Below, one piece after another: positions 54,375 through 63,351 of a DNA stretch of 64,000 nucleotides. How positions within the stretch are numbered: position 1 is the stretch's first letter; each line of letters opens with the position of its first letter. The stretch lies in contig NZ_SOBH01000001.1 in NCBI RefSeq assembly GCF_004365635.1, forward strand, positions 248,001 to 312,000, written 5' to 3'. Origin of the DNA: Litoreibacter halocynthiae (GTDB taxonomy: Bacteria > Pseudomonadota > Alphaproteobacteria > Rhodobacterales > Rhodobacteraceae). Under the pieces are notes generated by a model. It did no database searches. It saw only the letters and a list, made by a program, of their open reading frames with translations, and was not told the DNA's origin. The translations under genes were made by a program, and so were the position numbers.

Positions 54375-54853
54375 GGCAGCCTCACGAAGTTGCCTTGCGG
54401 GATCGCGACGCTGGCGATATGGGCGAAGAACACATAAAGCACCAGTGGCACGCAGATCGCGCAGATGAGCGCGGTTTTAGGATGCGAGGTGCGGACTAGG
54501 AAGGCGGTGGTCACGAAGGCCAGCATAGAGGTCCAGACCATGCCAAGGCGCGGAAGGCCGAACATGTAGATCACCATGACCACGGCCATGATGGCGAGGC
54601 GACCGTATCCGCCGGGGATTTCGGCTTTCTCTTGGGACATGTCTTCGGACGAGAAATGCCCCGTAATTGTCAGCCCCAAACCGATGACGATGGTGAGGGC
54701 GGACAAGGTATAGGGCCAGAACACCGGCGACAGGATGATGTTACGCACATTGCTAGGCGAGGACACCCAGTTCGGAATTGCCACAATCATCAGGAACAGG
54801 CCCGCGACGACCGCGAATAGTCCGATGAGCGTTTGCCGGTGGAGGTTTTGCAT
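54371..54853 (-). CDS. tctB: Tripartite tricarboxylate transporter small permease (TctB)
   Basis: A 160-residue membrane protein with four hydrophobic segments (about residues 9-28, 45-68, 84-104, 122-150) and low sequence conservation, as usual for TctB. Its place between tctC and tctA with a 4-base overlap to tctA gives the identification. The ATG at 54853 is taken because the longer open frame upstream (from 54913) lies in the hairpin region between tctC and tctB. Confidence 0.85.
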   Translation of the reverse strand: MQNLHRQTLIGLFAVVAGLFLMIVAIPNWVSSPSNVRNIILSPVFWPYTLSALTIVIGLGLTITGHFSSEDMSQEKAEIPGGYGRLAIMAVVMVIYMFGLPRLGMVWTSMLAFVTTAFLVRTSHPKTALICAICVPLVLYVFFAHIASVAIPQGNFVRLP

Positions 54854-54876
54854 GAACGGGCCTCGCTGGATAGAGA

Positions 54877-54910
54877 AACGGCGCGCAAAGGTTAAACCCC
54901 GCGCGCCGTT
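54877..54910 (-). terminator. Intercistronic stem-loop between tctC and tctB
   Basis: Perfect 10-bp stem AACGGCGCGC (54877-54886) with GCGCGCCGTT (54901-54910) and a 14-base loop. It lies directly after the binding-protein gene and before the permease genes, as the loop at 34344 does in the TRAP operon. Confidence 0.7.
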
Positions 54911-54923
54911 CATACGTTAGATC

Positions 54924-55901
54924 TTAGCCTTCGATCCGCATACCCAGTTTATCGACCAGCGCGCGGAATGTGTTGTATTGCTCCTGAATGAACGCGTTGG
55001 CGTCCTCGGGGCTCATCACGTCGATGATCGAGCCACGGGCTTCCATCGAGGATACGAATTCCTCGTCACCCGCGGCAGCAGCCATCCACTCGCCCCATTT
55101 TCCGGCGACCTCGTCAGAGATGTCGGCAGGGCCTGCGATGCCAGTCCAGCCCACAAGCTGGTGCAGCGCTGGCTTGCCCAGATCAGCGGCTGTCGGTGCG
55201 TCGAAGCCAACCACTGGTTCCTTTGTGGTGACCATCAAAGGCTTCATCTGGCCGTTGGCCACGAAGCTGGCGAGGGCCGAGGAGTTGGTGCACAAGAAGG
55301 TGGCCGTGCCGTTCAACACAGCCGTGACAGCCGCGCCACCGCCTTTTTGCGGGATGTGTGTCGCCGCGTTGAGCGGGTCTTCGACGCCAAACTCGTCGAG
55401 CACCATAGCGCCCGCCAAGTGTAGACCGGACCCGACGCCGGAGGAGGAGTAGCTGACGCCACCCTCGGCCACCTTGGCGATCAGGTCATCCATCGAATTG
55501 ATGTCGGAATTGGCCTCGACCGCGCAGGCAAACGGGTTGATTTCGTAGACCGTCACGAAGCGGAAATCGTCCAGCGTGTAGGGCAGGGTCGCCTTCATCG
55601 CAGGGTTGACCGAGTGTGAACCGACCCGTGCGAACAGCATGGTGTAGCCGTCTGCCTTGGCGTTTTTCACTGCGACGGAGCCTGTCGCCCCACCAGCACC
55701 AGTGACATTCGCCATGATCAGCGATTGGCCCACAGCTTTGCCCAAAGGCTCCGCAATCGTGCGCGCCGAGATGTCGGTGGCCCCGCCTGCGCCGTAAGGG
55801 ATGACCATATTGATCGGCCGCTCGGGGTAGTCCGCGGCGGATGCAGCCGTGGCAAGGCCGATTACCATTGCGCTCACGGCGCTGAATTTCGCAAATTTCA
55901 T
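54924..55901 (-). CDS. tctC: Tripartite tricarboxylate transporter binding protein (TctC/Bug family)
   Basis: A 325-residue periplasmic receptor: signal peptide (residues 1-22, ASAAD), YPERPINMVIPYGAGGATDISARTIAEPLGK and LIMANVTGAGGATGSVAVKNAKADGYTMLFA, both Bug-family hallmarks where the backbone loop binds the ligand carboxylate. Bug proteins bind a wide range of organic acids. It heads the tct operon and is divergent from the LysR gene at 56065. A related receptor class has been linked to dithiodipropionate uptake in Advenella (recalled). Confidence 0.92.
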   Translation of the reverse strand: MKFAKFSAVSAMVIGLATAASAADYPERPINMVIPYGAGGATDISARTIAEPLGKAVGQSLIMANVTGAGGATGSVAVKNAKADGYTMLFARVGSHSVNPAMKATLPYTLDDFRFVTVYEINPFACAVEANSDINSMDDLIAKVAEGGVSYSSSGVGSGLHLAGAMVLDEFGVEDPLNAATHIPQKGGGAAVTAVLNGTATFLCTNSSALASFVANGQMKPLMVTTKEPVVGFDAPTAADLGKPALHQLVGWTGIAGPADISDEVAGKWGEWMAAAAGDEEFVSSMEARGSIIDVMSPEDANAFIQEQYNTFRALVDKLGMRIEG

Positions 55902-56064
55902 AGTTTCCTCCCAAAAACTTCTGGCTGATGAGTGTGCAGCCTATGTTATCGACATGCTAAGGGCAGCGTCGATCCTTGACAAATGTTATTGGTAAGTCAT
56001 TCTTGTATAAAGCGGCAATTGATTACAATTACCGAAAGCCAAGCTAACATAAAGCCCGTCATCC

Positions 56065-56970
56065 ATGTCCATCCGAATGCTCCGCACGTTAATTGCCGTC
56101 GAGGAAAACGGCACCTTCAGCGCGGCTGGCGAAGCGGTGTTCGTCACCCATGCCGCCGTCAGCCAGCAGATGAAAGCACTAGAGGAAGGGTGGGGTATCA
56201 CTCTGTTTGATCGCACGCGCCGAACGCCCGAGCTTACCCCGGTCGGGCGCGCTATCGTCACCCGCGCCCGTGAAATTGTGGCGGCCTATGACAACCTGCT
56301 GCCTTCGGTTCTGGGCGATGACGGGTTGCGGGGCAACCTGTCGCTGGGCAGCGTGCCGACGGGGCTGACAAGCCTGATCCCTTTCGCTATCACCTCGATC
56401 AAGGCGCGCTTTCCCGACCTTCATATTGGCGTCACGCCGGGTCAAACCAAAGAACTGTTGATTGATCTGGAACGCGGGGTCTTGGACGCCGCCGTGATCA
56501 CCAAGCCGCATGTGATCCCGCATAATATGCGCTGGGCGCCGATCAGTCAGGAGCCGATGGAGCTGCTGGCGTCGGTCAACGTCACCTCGGACGACCCGTT
56601 CGAGATACTGGCGACGCAGCCCTACATCCGCTTCACCCGCAAGGCGTTGTTGAGCGACTTTATCGACAACTGGCTGCAAGAAAAGAACATCACGGTGAAG
56701 GACACCATGGAGCTGGAAAACCTCGAGATCATCTCCAGCATGGTGCATGCCGATCTGGGCGTCTCGATTGTGCCGCGCCGGAGTGTGCAACCGCCGAACC
56801 CGCTGCCGTTGAAACACATCCCGCTGGGTGACGACGCGCCGGTGCGGGAATTGGGACTGATGTCGCTGGCCAACACGGTGAAACTGCGCGTGCTGCAAGA
56901 GGTTGAGGCAGAGTTGTTAAACGCGGTTGCGGTGGGGCGGTTCGATCCGTTTCCACGAGGGGCGGGATAG
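56065..56970 (+). CDS. LysR-family transcriptional regulator (second)
   Basis: A 301-residue LysR regulator: MLRTLIAVEENGTFSAAGEAVFVTHAAVSQQMKALEEG helix-turn-helix, LFDRTRRTPELTPVGRAIVTRA, then an effector-binding domain. It is divergent from tctC with 163 bases between starts. That gap contains an ATTG-ATTA-CAAT palindrome (56018-56029) of the LysR T-N11-A kind. It starts an operon with the TauE and enolase-superfamily genes, 4 bases before the former. Confidence 0.9.
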   Translation: MSIRMLRTLIAVEENGTFSAAGEAVFVTHAAVSQQMKALEEGWGITLFDRTRRTPELTPVGRAIVTRAREIVAAYDNLLPSVLGDDGLRGNLSLGSVPTGLTSLIPFAITSIKARFPDLHIGVTPGQTKELLIDLERGVLDAAVITKPHVIPHNMRWAPISQEPMELLASVNVTSDDPFEILATQPYIRFTRKALLSDFIDNWLQEKNITVKDTMELENLEIISSMVHADLGVSIVPRRSVQPPNPLPLKHIPLGDDAPVRELGLMSLANTVKLRVLQEVEAELLNAVAVGRFDPFPRGAG

Positions 56971-56974
56971 GATC

Positions 56975-57718
56975 ATGACTTTGGATTTCTTCGTCATCCT
57001 CGCCCTTGGGGCGGCATCCGGCGGCTTTATCAACGGGCTGGCGGGCTTCGGCACCGCGCTGTTCGCCTTGGGCTTCTGGTTGCAGATCATGCCCCCCGCG
57101 CAGGCGGTGTCGGTCGTGGTGATCATGTCGGTCATCGCAGGGTTGCAGGGCGTGTGGCTGGTGCGCGCCTCGATCATGGACCAACCGCGCAGGTTGGCCC
57201 GCTTCGCGCTGCCCGCACTGGTCGGCGTGCCTTTGGGTGTGGCGGCCTTGTCGGTGCTGGAACCCGGAATACTAAAACTGATCATCGCGGGATTTCTGAT
57301 CCTCTATGGCGGGTTTTTCACCCTGCGTTCGTCCTTGCCGAAGCTGGAGCGCCCGACACCCGCGATCGACATGCTTGTCGGGTTTGCCGGGGGCGTATTG
57401 GGCGGGGCGGCGTCGCTGTCGGGTGCGTTGCCTACGATGTGGTGCGCGATGCGCCCGTGGCCCAAATCCGAGACGCGTGCGGTGCTGCAACCCTTCAACG
57501 TGATCGTGCTGGGCGTCACGGCTTTGGTTTTTGCGATCAATGGCACCTACACGGGCCAAACGCTGACCTATATCGCGATGGCCTTACCGGTGACGATGAT
57601 CTTCGCGCAGATCGGGATATCCGTGTTCAAACGCCTGACCGACGACCAGTTCCGCCGCTTGTTGATTGCGATGATGCTGGTGTCGGGGTTGGTCCTGATG
57701 GTGCGGGAGGTGCTTTAG
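56975..57718 (+). CDS. TauE/SafE-family exporter (probable sulfite exporter)
   Basis: A 247-residue membrane protein with eight hydrophobic segments; GAASGGFINGLAGFGTALFALGF and the repeated GGVLGGAASLSGALPTMWCAMRPWPK correspond to the two TauE/SafE halves. The ATG at 56975 gives the family length; the open frame upstream overlaps the LysR gene. The family exports sulfite or sulfoacetate and related organic anions. It lies in one transcription unit with the LysR gene and the enolase-superfamily gene (next start immediately after the stop). Exporting the sulfite made by the desulfinase-like protein is the attractive role. Confidence 0.88.
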   Translation: MTLDFFVILALGAASGGFINGLAGFGTALFALGFWLQIMPPAQAVSVVVIMSVIAGLQGVWLVRASIMDQPRRLARFALPALVGVPLGVAALSVLEPGILKLIIAGFLILYGGFFTLRSSLPKLERPTPAIDMLVGFAGGVLGGAASLSGALPTMWCAMRPWPKSETRAVLQPFNVIVLGVTALVFAINGTYTGQTLTYIAMALPVTMIFAQIGISVFKRLTDDQFRRLLIAMMLVSGLVLMVREVL

Positions 57719-58852
57719 ATGGCGCATGTGATCGAACGGGTCGAGGTGTTTTGCTACCGCGTGCCGGTGAAGGTGCCGGTGGCGACGTCATTCGGCGTGA
57801 TGCGGGACCGTCCGGCGGTGTTTGTGAAACTGACCGATCAGGACGGCTGCTTCGGCTGGGGAGAGATCTTCGCCAACTGGCCCGCTGCCGCCGCCGAACA
57901 CCGTGCGCAGCTTCTGGTGCGCGATATTTGCGATTTGGTGGTTGGGGCGATAGTGGCGCAGGCGGGCGACTTGTTCGAGCGCCTCACTACGCAGACCCAT
58001 ATCCGCGCGTTGCAATCGGGCGAATGGGGGCCGTTCGCTCAGGTGATTGCGGGGCTGGATATTGCGCTGCACGATATGTTCTCGCGGCGGGAGGGAGTCT
58101 CGGTGGCGCGGTTTCTGAATGCGGATGCGGCAAGCACCGTGCCGACCTATGCGAGCGGCATCGCCATAGGCGCGGCGCCCGAGTTGATCGCCCGCGCCCG
58201 AGCGGCGGGGCATGACGCGTTCAAAGTGAAGATCGGTTTCGGCGCGGATGATATGGACCAGTTGCGCGACCTGTCTGGCAGTTTGCAGGGTGGCGAAGCG
58301 CTCATGGCCGACGTCAATCAGGCGTGGTCGGTGGCGGACGCGTTGGCTCTTGCAGGCCGGATCGACGCCGTTGGGCTGGGTTGGCTGGAAGAGCCTATCC
58401 GTGCGGACCTTCCCGCAGAGGGCTGGGCGGCTTTGGCGGACACTTTCAACACCCCGCTGGCAGGCGGCGAAAACATCACCGGCCATGCGGATTTCGACGC
58501 CGCAATCGCCACGCGGCATCTGTCGGTGATCCAGCCCGACATCGTCAAATGGGGCGGGCTCGGCGGCTGTGCCGCCGTCGCTCGCAAGGTTCGTGACGCG
58601 GGCCTGCGCTACTGCCCGCATTTTCTGGGCGGCGGCATCGGGCTGATTGCGTCCGGGCATTTGCTGGCGGCGGTTGGCGGCGACGGGCTTTTGGAGGTCG
58701 ACGTGAACCCCAACCCGCTGCGCGACGCGTTTGGTGGCGCATTGGTGGAGGGTGGCATGTTCGACATTGCACACGCGCCGGGTTTGGGCGTTGAAAACCT
58801 GCCCGAAGAATTGGCGCAATTCCAGACGTTGGCGCTGGAAGCGCACGCCTAG
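57719..58852 (+). CDS. Enolase-superfamily enzyme (mandelate racemase/MLE group), second copy
   Basis: A 377-residue enolase-superfamily protein: KVK at 169-171, metal ligands D198, E224 (LEEP) and E251 (GGEN), then D274 (QPDIVKWGGLGG) and H301 (CPHFLGGGIG). These fit mandelate-racemase-type dehydratases or racemases of hydroxy acids. It begins directly after the tauE stop and converges with the fumarase beta gene, stops overlapping by 4 bases. It is unlike the copy at 24837 outside the catalytic motifs. The substrate is unknown. Confidence 0.87.
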   Translation: MAHVIERVEVFCYRVPVKVPVATSFGVMRDRPAVFVKLTDQDGCFGWGEIFANWPAAAAEHRAQLLVRDICDLVVGAIVAQAGDLFERLTTQTHIRALQSGEWGPFAQVIAGLDIALHDMFSRREGVSVARFLNADAASTVPTYASGIAIGAAPELIARARAAGHDAFKVKIGFGADDMDQLRDLSGSLQGGEALMADVNQAWSVADALALAGRIDAVGLGWLEEPIRADLPAEGWAALADTFNTPLAGGENITGHADFDAAIATRHLSVIQPDIVKWGGLGGCAAVARKVRDAGLRYCPHFLGGGIGLIASGHLLAAVGGDGLLEVDVNPNPLRDAFGGALVEGGMFDIAHAPGLGVENLPEELAQFQTLALEAHA

Positions 58853-59514
58853 ATAACTTCGTCGCTGCGGTCGTCCGTCTCGCCATAGCGCTTGAGCGTT
58901 GCGGGACGGGTGCCTTCGTAGACGCGGTGCAGGTTCTCGGCGATTTTGGCGTTTTCGCGCTCGAACAGGCAGTCGCCGTTTTTGTCAGAGGCCACGATGA
59001 ACGGCCCCATATTGTTGCACTTGATGACCCACATGGCTTGGGCGAGGCCTAGTTCCTCGTTCCAATGCACGGCCTCCACCTTCTCGACCCCGCGCCCCAG
59101 CAATGCGCCGGTGCCGTAGCCGACGGTGGACAGGTAGATCGCGCCGTTGGGGACGAAATAGGACTTGTAGTCCTTGGACGTCATGCCGCCCTTGCCGATG
59201 ATCAGCTTCGCGCCGGTCTTCTCCATCCATTCCGGCAACCATTTGGCGAAGCGGAAGGACGCGGTGGCGGTGACGGCCCCCATCTCGAAGCTGCCATCAG
59301 GGTTGATCCGCGCAGCGGGGGAGCAGTGGAAATTAGCCGCCGAGTCGCGGGGCAACTCCATGGGGATGTTGGCTTTTTCCTCCAGTGCGCGTTTGTAGAC
59401 GCCTTCGCGTCCGGTATACATCAGCCCGTCCAGATAGACGATGTCGCCAAGTTGCAGATCGTCAAGCGCCTCTTGCGTGGGCGTGGTGCTCAGGCGGGTT
59501 TTACGCGGGCTCAT
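58849..59514 (-). CDS. Class I fumarase/tartrate-dehydratase-like hydratase, beta subunit
   Basis: A 221-residue C-terminal-domain protein of the class I fumarase family: DLQLGDIVYLDGLMYTGREGVYKRALE, NFHCSPAARINPDGSFEMGAVTATASFR, LIIGKGGMTSKDY and HWNEELGLAQAMWVIKCNNMGPFIV. It pairs with the alpha subunit encoded at 60638 to add water to an unsaturated dicarboxylate (fumarate, mesaconate) or remove it from tartrate. It is the last gene of the SDH-like operon, overlapping the CoA-transferase by 4 bases. Confidence 0.88.
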   Translation of the reverse strand: MSPRKTRLSTTPTQEALDDLQLGDIVYLDGLMYTGREGVYKRALEEKANIPMELPRDSAANFHCSPAARINPDGSFEMGAVTATASFRFAKWLPEWMEKTGAKLIIGKGGMTSKDYKSYFVPNGAIYLSTVGYGTGALLGRGVEKVEAVHWNEELGLAQAMWVIKCNNMGPFIVASDKNGDCLFERENAKIAENLHRVYEGTRPATLKRYGETDDRSDEVI

Positions 59515-60641
59515 TGGGCGGCCTCCGGTGATGTAATTTCGTCCGTGTCGCGCCCGAAGGTGGGCGCGGGGTGAAGCTGTGTGGGCGCCCAAGGGGCGCG
59601 GAAACTGAGGCCGGGGGCGCGGACGGTCTGGTCCAGTTCCGGCACGGGGAGCTCATGCCAACAGGGGGAGTTTTGCATCTGCGGATGCGCCAGTGTTTCG
59701 CCCAAGCTGAGGACCGGACCAGCGGGGACATCGGCCTCCGCCAGCACGGTGTCCCAGTGGCTGGCGGGCTGCGTGGCGAAGATTTGTGTGAGCGTTTTCG
59801 TGACGGTTTCGGGGTCTGACTGCGCTAGTTCGGGGCGACCGAGCGCGAGGCACAAGCGGCGCGTTTGCGCGGGCGTGTTGGCGGTGATGACAAGCTGGCC
59901 TTCGGCACAGTCGAACCTGCCGGAAAACGGCGAATCCGAGAATGCGCGGTTACCGTCGAGCCCCCGCAAAGCGCCGGTGGTCTGGTGGTTGATCGCATAG
60001 GCGCCCATGAGATTGGTCATCGCGTCGAGCATGGAGACATGCAGCTCCTGCGGCTTCAGCGGCTGTTTGGCGCGTTGCAGGAGCGCCGCCAGAATGGCTG
60101 CAACCAGCGATTGCCCCGCGACATAGTCCACAATGGGAATGCCGACGCGCAGGGGGCCACTTTCAGGGCTTCCTGTCATCGCCATCAAGCCACTAACGCC
60201 TTGCAGGATATGGTCATAGGCAGGACGGGAGGCGAGGGGGCCGTCGGGGCCGTAGCCCGACAGGCTGGCATGGATCAGGTCTGGCTTGCGCCGCGTGGTG
60301 GCGTCAAAGCCAAGGCCAAGGCGGTCGGCGACGCCGGGGCGGAAGTTTTGCACCAAGACGTCTGCCTCGGCCACCAGCGACAAAGCGGCGTCCAGTCCGG
60401 CCTTGTCTTTGAGGTCCAGCACCACGGATTTCTTACCGGAGTTCTGGCTTAGGAACGACGCGCCCAACCCTGCGTCGCGCATCGCCTGCGTGCCGCCGTG
60501 TGTGCGCACGAAGTCGTCGCCGCCGGGACGCTCTATGCGGATGACCTCAGCGCCCATCAGCGCCAGTTGGCCCGTCGCATAAGGCCCCGCCAGCACATGG
60601 GTGAGGTCGACAATTCTTATGCCCGACAGGGGCTGGGTCAT
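59511..60641 (-). CDS. Class III (CaiB/BaiF) CoA-transferase
   Basis: A 376-residue CoA-transferase that moves CoA from an acyl-CoA (often succinyl-CoA) to another carboxylic acid. GIRIVDLTHVLAGPYATGQLALMGAEVIRIE opens the fold, and D143 in AYDHILQGVSG is the catalytic Asp. It is located between the two hydratase-subunit genes with 4-base overlaps, so it most likely activates the same dicarboxylate or its hydration product. It also resembles the class of succinyl-CoA:3-sulfinopropionate transferases, which are of this family. Confidence 0.9.
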   Translation of the reverse strand: MTQPLSGIRIVDLTHVLAGPYATGQLALMGAEVIRIERPGGDDFVRTHGGTQAMRDAGLGASFLSQNSGKKSVVLDLKDKAGLDAALSLVAEADVLVQNFRPGVADRLGLGFDATTRRKPDLIHASLSGYGPDGPLASRPAYDHILQGVSGLMAMTGSPESGPLRVGIPIVDYVAGQSLVAAILAALLQRAKQPLKPQELHVSMLDAMTNLMGAYAINHQTTGALRGLDGNRAFSDSPFSGRFDCAEGQLVITANTPAQTRRLCLALGRPELAQSDPETVTKTLTQIFATQPASHWDTVLAEADVPAGPVLSLGETLAHPQMQNSPCWHELPVPELDQTVRAPGLSFRAPWAPTQLHPAPTFGRDTDEITSPEAAQ

Positions 60642-61597
60642 TCCGCCGCCTCCATCGCGGGGGCGTCCCATTCGACGGTTTCACGGCGTTGATAGTCGGT
60701 GAACCAGTCGGGGTCGGTGCGGTATTCCACCCGCCCGTCCGCGAACACCCGCGCCACGGCGCGGCGCGATGACAGGCAGAAGGCGTGGACGGACATTTGC
60801 ATGCCGCCGGTATGGCAATAACCCACCTCGATGTTGCAATCGACGACCATGGATTTGCCGACGAAGCCCATGGCGCCCATGCCGATGGAGTTGCCCAGTT
60901 CCTTGAATTCCCGCTCCAGCTCCGCGATTTTCGGGTCGGAATTCTCGCTGCCCACTGTGCGCAGGCAGGCGGCGCGTTTGCCCAAGACCATGCAGGTGTC
61001 CTTGCAGCCGCCAAGACCGATGCCGATGATGGCAGGCTGGCAGGCAAGGCCGCGTTTGCCGAAGGCCACGAGGCTGTCGAGGTAGAACCGCTTGATCCCC
61101 TCGATCCCGTCGGAGGGGAACAGCATCCGGTAATCGGTGCCGAACAGCCCGCCTTTATGGACGGTGATCAGGTCGATCCATTCGCCGCCCGGCTCGTAGC
61201 CATACTCGATCTCCGGCGCGCCGATGCCGACGTTGTTGTTGTGATCCGTCCGCCAAAGCGGATGCACGCGGTTGGGGCGCAAAGGCACGCCGTTGGTGGC
61301 ATTCGCCGTGGCGCGGCGGAGGGCTTGTTCAAGGGCAATCGGCCCGCCTTCGATCTGCGTCTCGTTGCCCATTTTGACATACCAGCGCGGGGTGCCGGTG
61401 TCGCCACACATGGCGCGGCGGTCTTCCTTGGCGGCCTCGTAATTTTCCAGCATGGCCTGCAACACGAAGGAGGAAAGGTCGCCGTCCTCGACTGCGGCGC
61501 TGGCTTTGAGGCCGTCCAAATAGTCTTGCGGGATTTCGATTGCCGCCTTGTCCATCAGGGTCTCGGCGGTTTTCTGGATGATGTCGATGGGGATCAT
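60638..61597 (-). CDS. Class I fumarase/tartrate-dehydratase-like hydratase, alpha subunit
   Basis: A 319-residue Fe-S hydratase subunit: RRAMCGDTGTPRWYVKMG with C64, THGTDYRMLF-type segment VHKGGLFGTDYRMLFPSD, IGIGLGGCKDTC (C198) and VVDCNIEVGYCHTGGMQM (C254, C261), which supply the [4Fe-4S] ligands. It is the N-terminal half of class I fumarases, here split from the beta subunit by a CoA-transferase gene. The ATG at 61597 overlaps the flavoprotein stop by 4 bases. Confidence 0.9.
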   Translation of the reverse strand: MIPIDIIQKTAETLMDKAAIEIPQDYLDGLKASAAVEDGDLSSFVLQAMLENYEAAKEDRRAMCGDTGTPRWYVKMGNETQIEGGPIALEQALRRATANATNGVPLRPNRVHPLWRTDHNNNVGIGAPEIEYGYEPGGEWIDLITVHKGGLFGTDYRMLFPSDGIEGIKRFYLDSLVAFGKRGLACQPAIIGIGLGGCKDTCMVLGKRAACLRTVGSENSDPKIAELEREFKELGNSIGMGAMGFVGKSMVVDCNIEVGYCHTGGMQMSVHAFCLSSRRAVARVFADGRVEYRTDPDWFTDYQRRETVEWDAPAMEAAE

Positions 61598-63351
61598 TCT
61601 GCGGCCTCCACTAATGAGACGGGTTCGCCTTCGGGCAGGATGGTCTGGCCCGGCTTGACGATGGTGAACTGGACGTCCTCGCGGGTGACGTCGAGGGTGT
61701 CGCCTGTTTGGCGGGCGACGGTGAAATAGCTGCTTTCCATCGCGCCGCTCTCGGGGAAGTCCTCGCGGTAATGTGCGCCTCGGGAGTTTTCGCGGGCGAG
61801 GCCTGCTTTGGTGATGACCTCGGAAATTTCGCACAGCGACGCGAGGTTCAGCCAGTCGTGCCATGTCAGGTTGAAGGCGAGGTTGTCGCCTGCGACGCCT
61901 GCTTCTAGCAATTCGGCCTGAATGTCGGCGATGCGGGTCAGACCGCGCTCCATCCCCGTTTCGGTGCGCATGACGCCGACGTCTTCCCACATGGCTTCTT
62001 GCAGCTTGTCGCGCAGTGGCTGGATCGGGGCGATCTTGTTTTGCAGCGGGCGCAGCGCGCGGGCGATTTCAGCGTCCAATACAGCCTCGTCAGGATCGCG
62101 CAACGCGCCCATGTTACGAATATCCATGCCCATCACGTCGCCCGCGACGCCGCCATAGACGGTGGAGTTCGCCACCCCGTTGCCGCCCAAACGGTTGGAG
62201 CCGTGGGCGCCGCCCGCGTCTTCGCCCGCCACATAGAGACCTTCCAACGCGGTGCGGGTGTCGGGGTCGACCACGACGCCGCCCATGAAGTAATGCGCTG
62301 TGGGCACGACCTCGACCAGCCCGGCGGCCAGATCGAAGCCTGAATCGGCGCAGCGCTTGACCATGCCGGGGAATTTGGCGCGTACGTTTTCAGGGCCAAG
62401 ATGGGACATGGAGATGTATACGCCGCCATTGGGCGTTGTCGTGTTCGACTTGCGCATTTCGGCGAAGATGCCACGGCTGACCACGTCGCGGGTGGCGCGT
62501 TCGCCCTTGGCGTCATAGTCGAACATGAAGCGGTTTTCCGCGCCATTGAGCAATTGCCCGCCCGCGCCGCGCAGGCCTTCCTCCAGCACTGTGCCGGTCA
62601 TCTTGGTGTGATCGCCCGCCAGAAGTCCCGTGGGGTGAAACTGCACCATTTCCATGTCGCGGAGCGGCAGGCCGACGCGCAGGGCCATTGCTAGCCCGTC
62701 CATCGTTTTGTCGCCCGAGGGTGTGTGATACTTGTACATGGTCGGGCCGCCGCCGGTGCCCATCAGCACGGTCTTGGCGCGCACGAAGCGGAACTTGCCG
62801 CTGCGCATGTCGATCATCAAAACGCCCGCAAGCGCGGAGCCGTCCTTGGTCGGGATCAACCCGATGGCGCGGTGCTCTTGCAGTTTCTCGACGGGGCGGG
62901 ACAGGACTTGTTCCATCAACCGATTGATGATCTCAATGCCCGTCAGGTCGCCCTTATGCACCGTGCGGTCGGCAGTCTGGCCCGCAAACGCCTTCTGGTG
63001 CAGAGAGCCGTCGGGGTTGCGGTCGAAGAAGCAGCCGATTTCGTTTTCCAGCTCGCGGATGCGCACCACGGCCTGCTCGCACAGCTTCCACGCCATGTCC
63101 TGATTGGGCAGCCATTTGCCGCCTTGGATGGTGTCCATGAAATGCCGCTCGACCGTGTCGCCGCCGCCAAGGGCGACGTTGTAGCCGCCTTGCACCATGC
63201 GGGTGCAGCCGCATTTGCCGATCAGGCCTTTGACGGCGATGGTGATTTTGGTGCCTGCCGGTGCGCTTTGCTGGGCGTGCAGCGCGGCGAACATACCCGC
63301 GCCGCCGGTGCCGAGGATCAGGATGTCGGTGTCGTGTCTCTCGATCTGCAT
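61594..63351 (-). CDS. Succinate dehydrogenase/fumarate reductase-like flavoprotein without the FAD-linking His
   Basis: A 585-residue flavoprotein: LILGTGGAGMFAALHA FAD fold, QFHPTG (H239), LEEGLRGAGG (E258, R261), RATRDVVSRG (R288, R293), HYFMGG (H353) and GSNRLGGN (R387), i.e. the dicarboxylate-binding and proton-shuttle residues of SdhA/FrdA. Where SdhA has the histidine that covalently binds FAD (SHTxxAQGG), this protein has C49 (CTRMVQGG), so covalent 8-alpha-histidyl FAD is not expected. The ATG at 63351 shares one base with the anchor gene's TGA. No iron-sulfur subunit is in the window. Confidence 0.9.
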   Translation of the reverse strand: MQIERHDTDILILGTGGAGMFAALHAQQSAPAGTKITIAVKGLIGKCGCTRMVQGGYNVALGGGDTVERHFMDTIQGGKWLPNQDMAWKLCEQAVVRIRELENEIGCFFDRNPDGSLHQKAFAGQTADRTVHKGDLTGIEIINRLMEQVLSRPVEKLQEHRAIGLIPTKDGSALAGVLMIDMRSGKFRFVRAKTVLMGTGGGPTMYKYHTPSGDKTMDGLAMALRVGLPLRDMEMVQFHPTGLLAGDHTKMTGTVLEEGLRGAGGQLLNGAENRFMFDYDAKGERATRDVVSRGIFAEMRKSNTTTPNGGVYISMSHLGPENVRAKFPGMVKRCADSGFDLAAGLVEVVPTAHYFMGGVVVDPDTRTALEGLYVAGEDAGGAHGSNRLGGNGVANSTVYGGVAGDVMGMDIRNMGALRDPDEAVLDAEIARALRPLQNKIAPIQPLRDKLQEAMWEDVGVMRTETGMERGLTRIADIQAELLEAGVAGDNLAFNLTWHDWLNLASLCEISEVITKAGLARENSRGAHYREDFPESGAMESSYFTVARQTGDTLDVTREDVQFTIVKPGQTILPEGEPVSLVEAAE

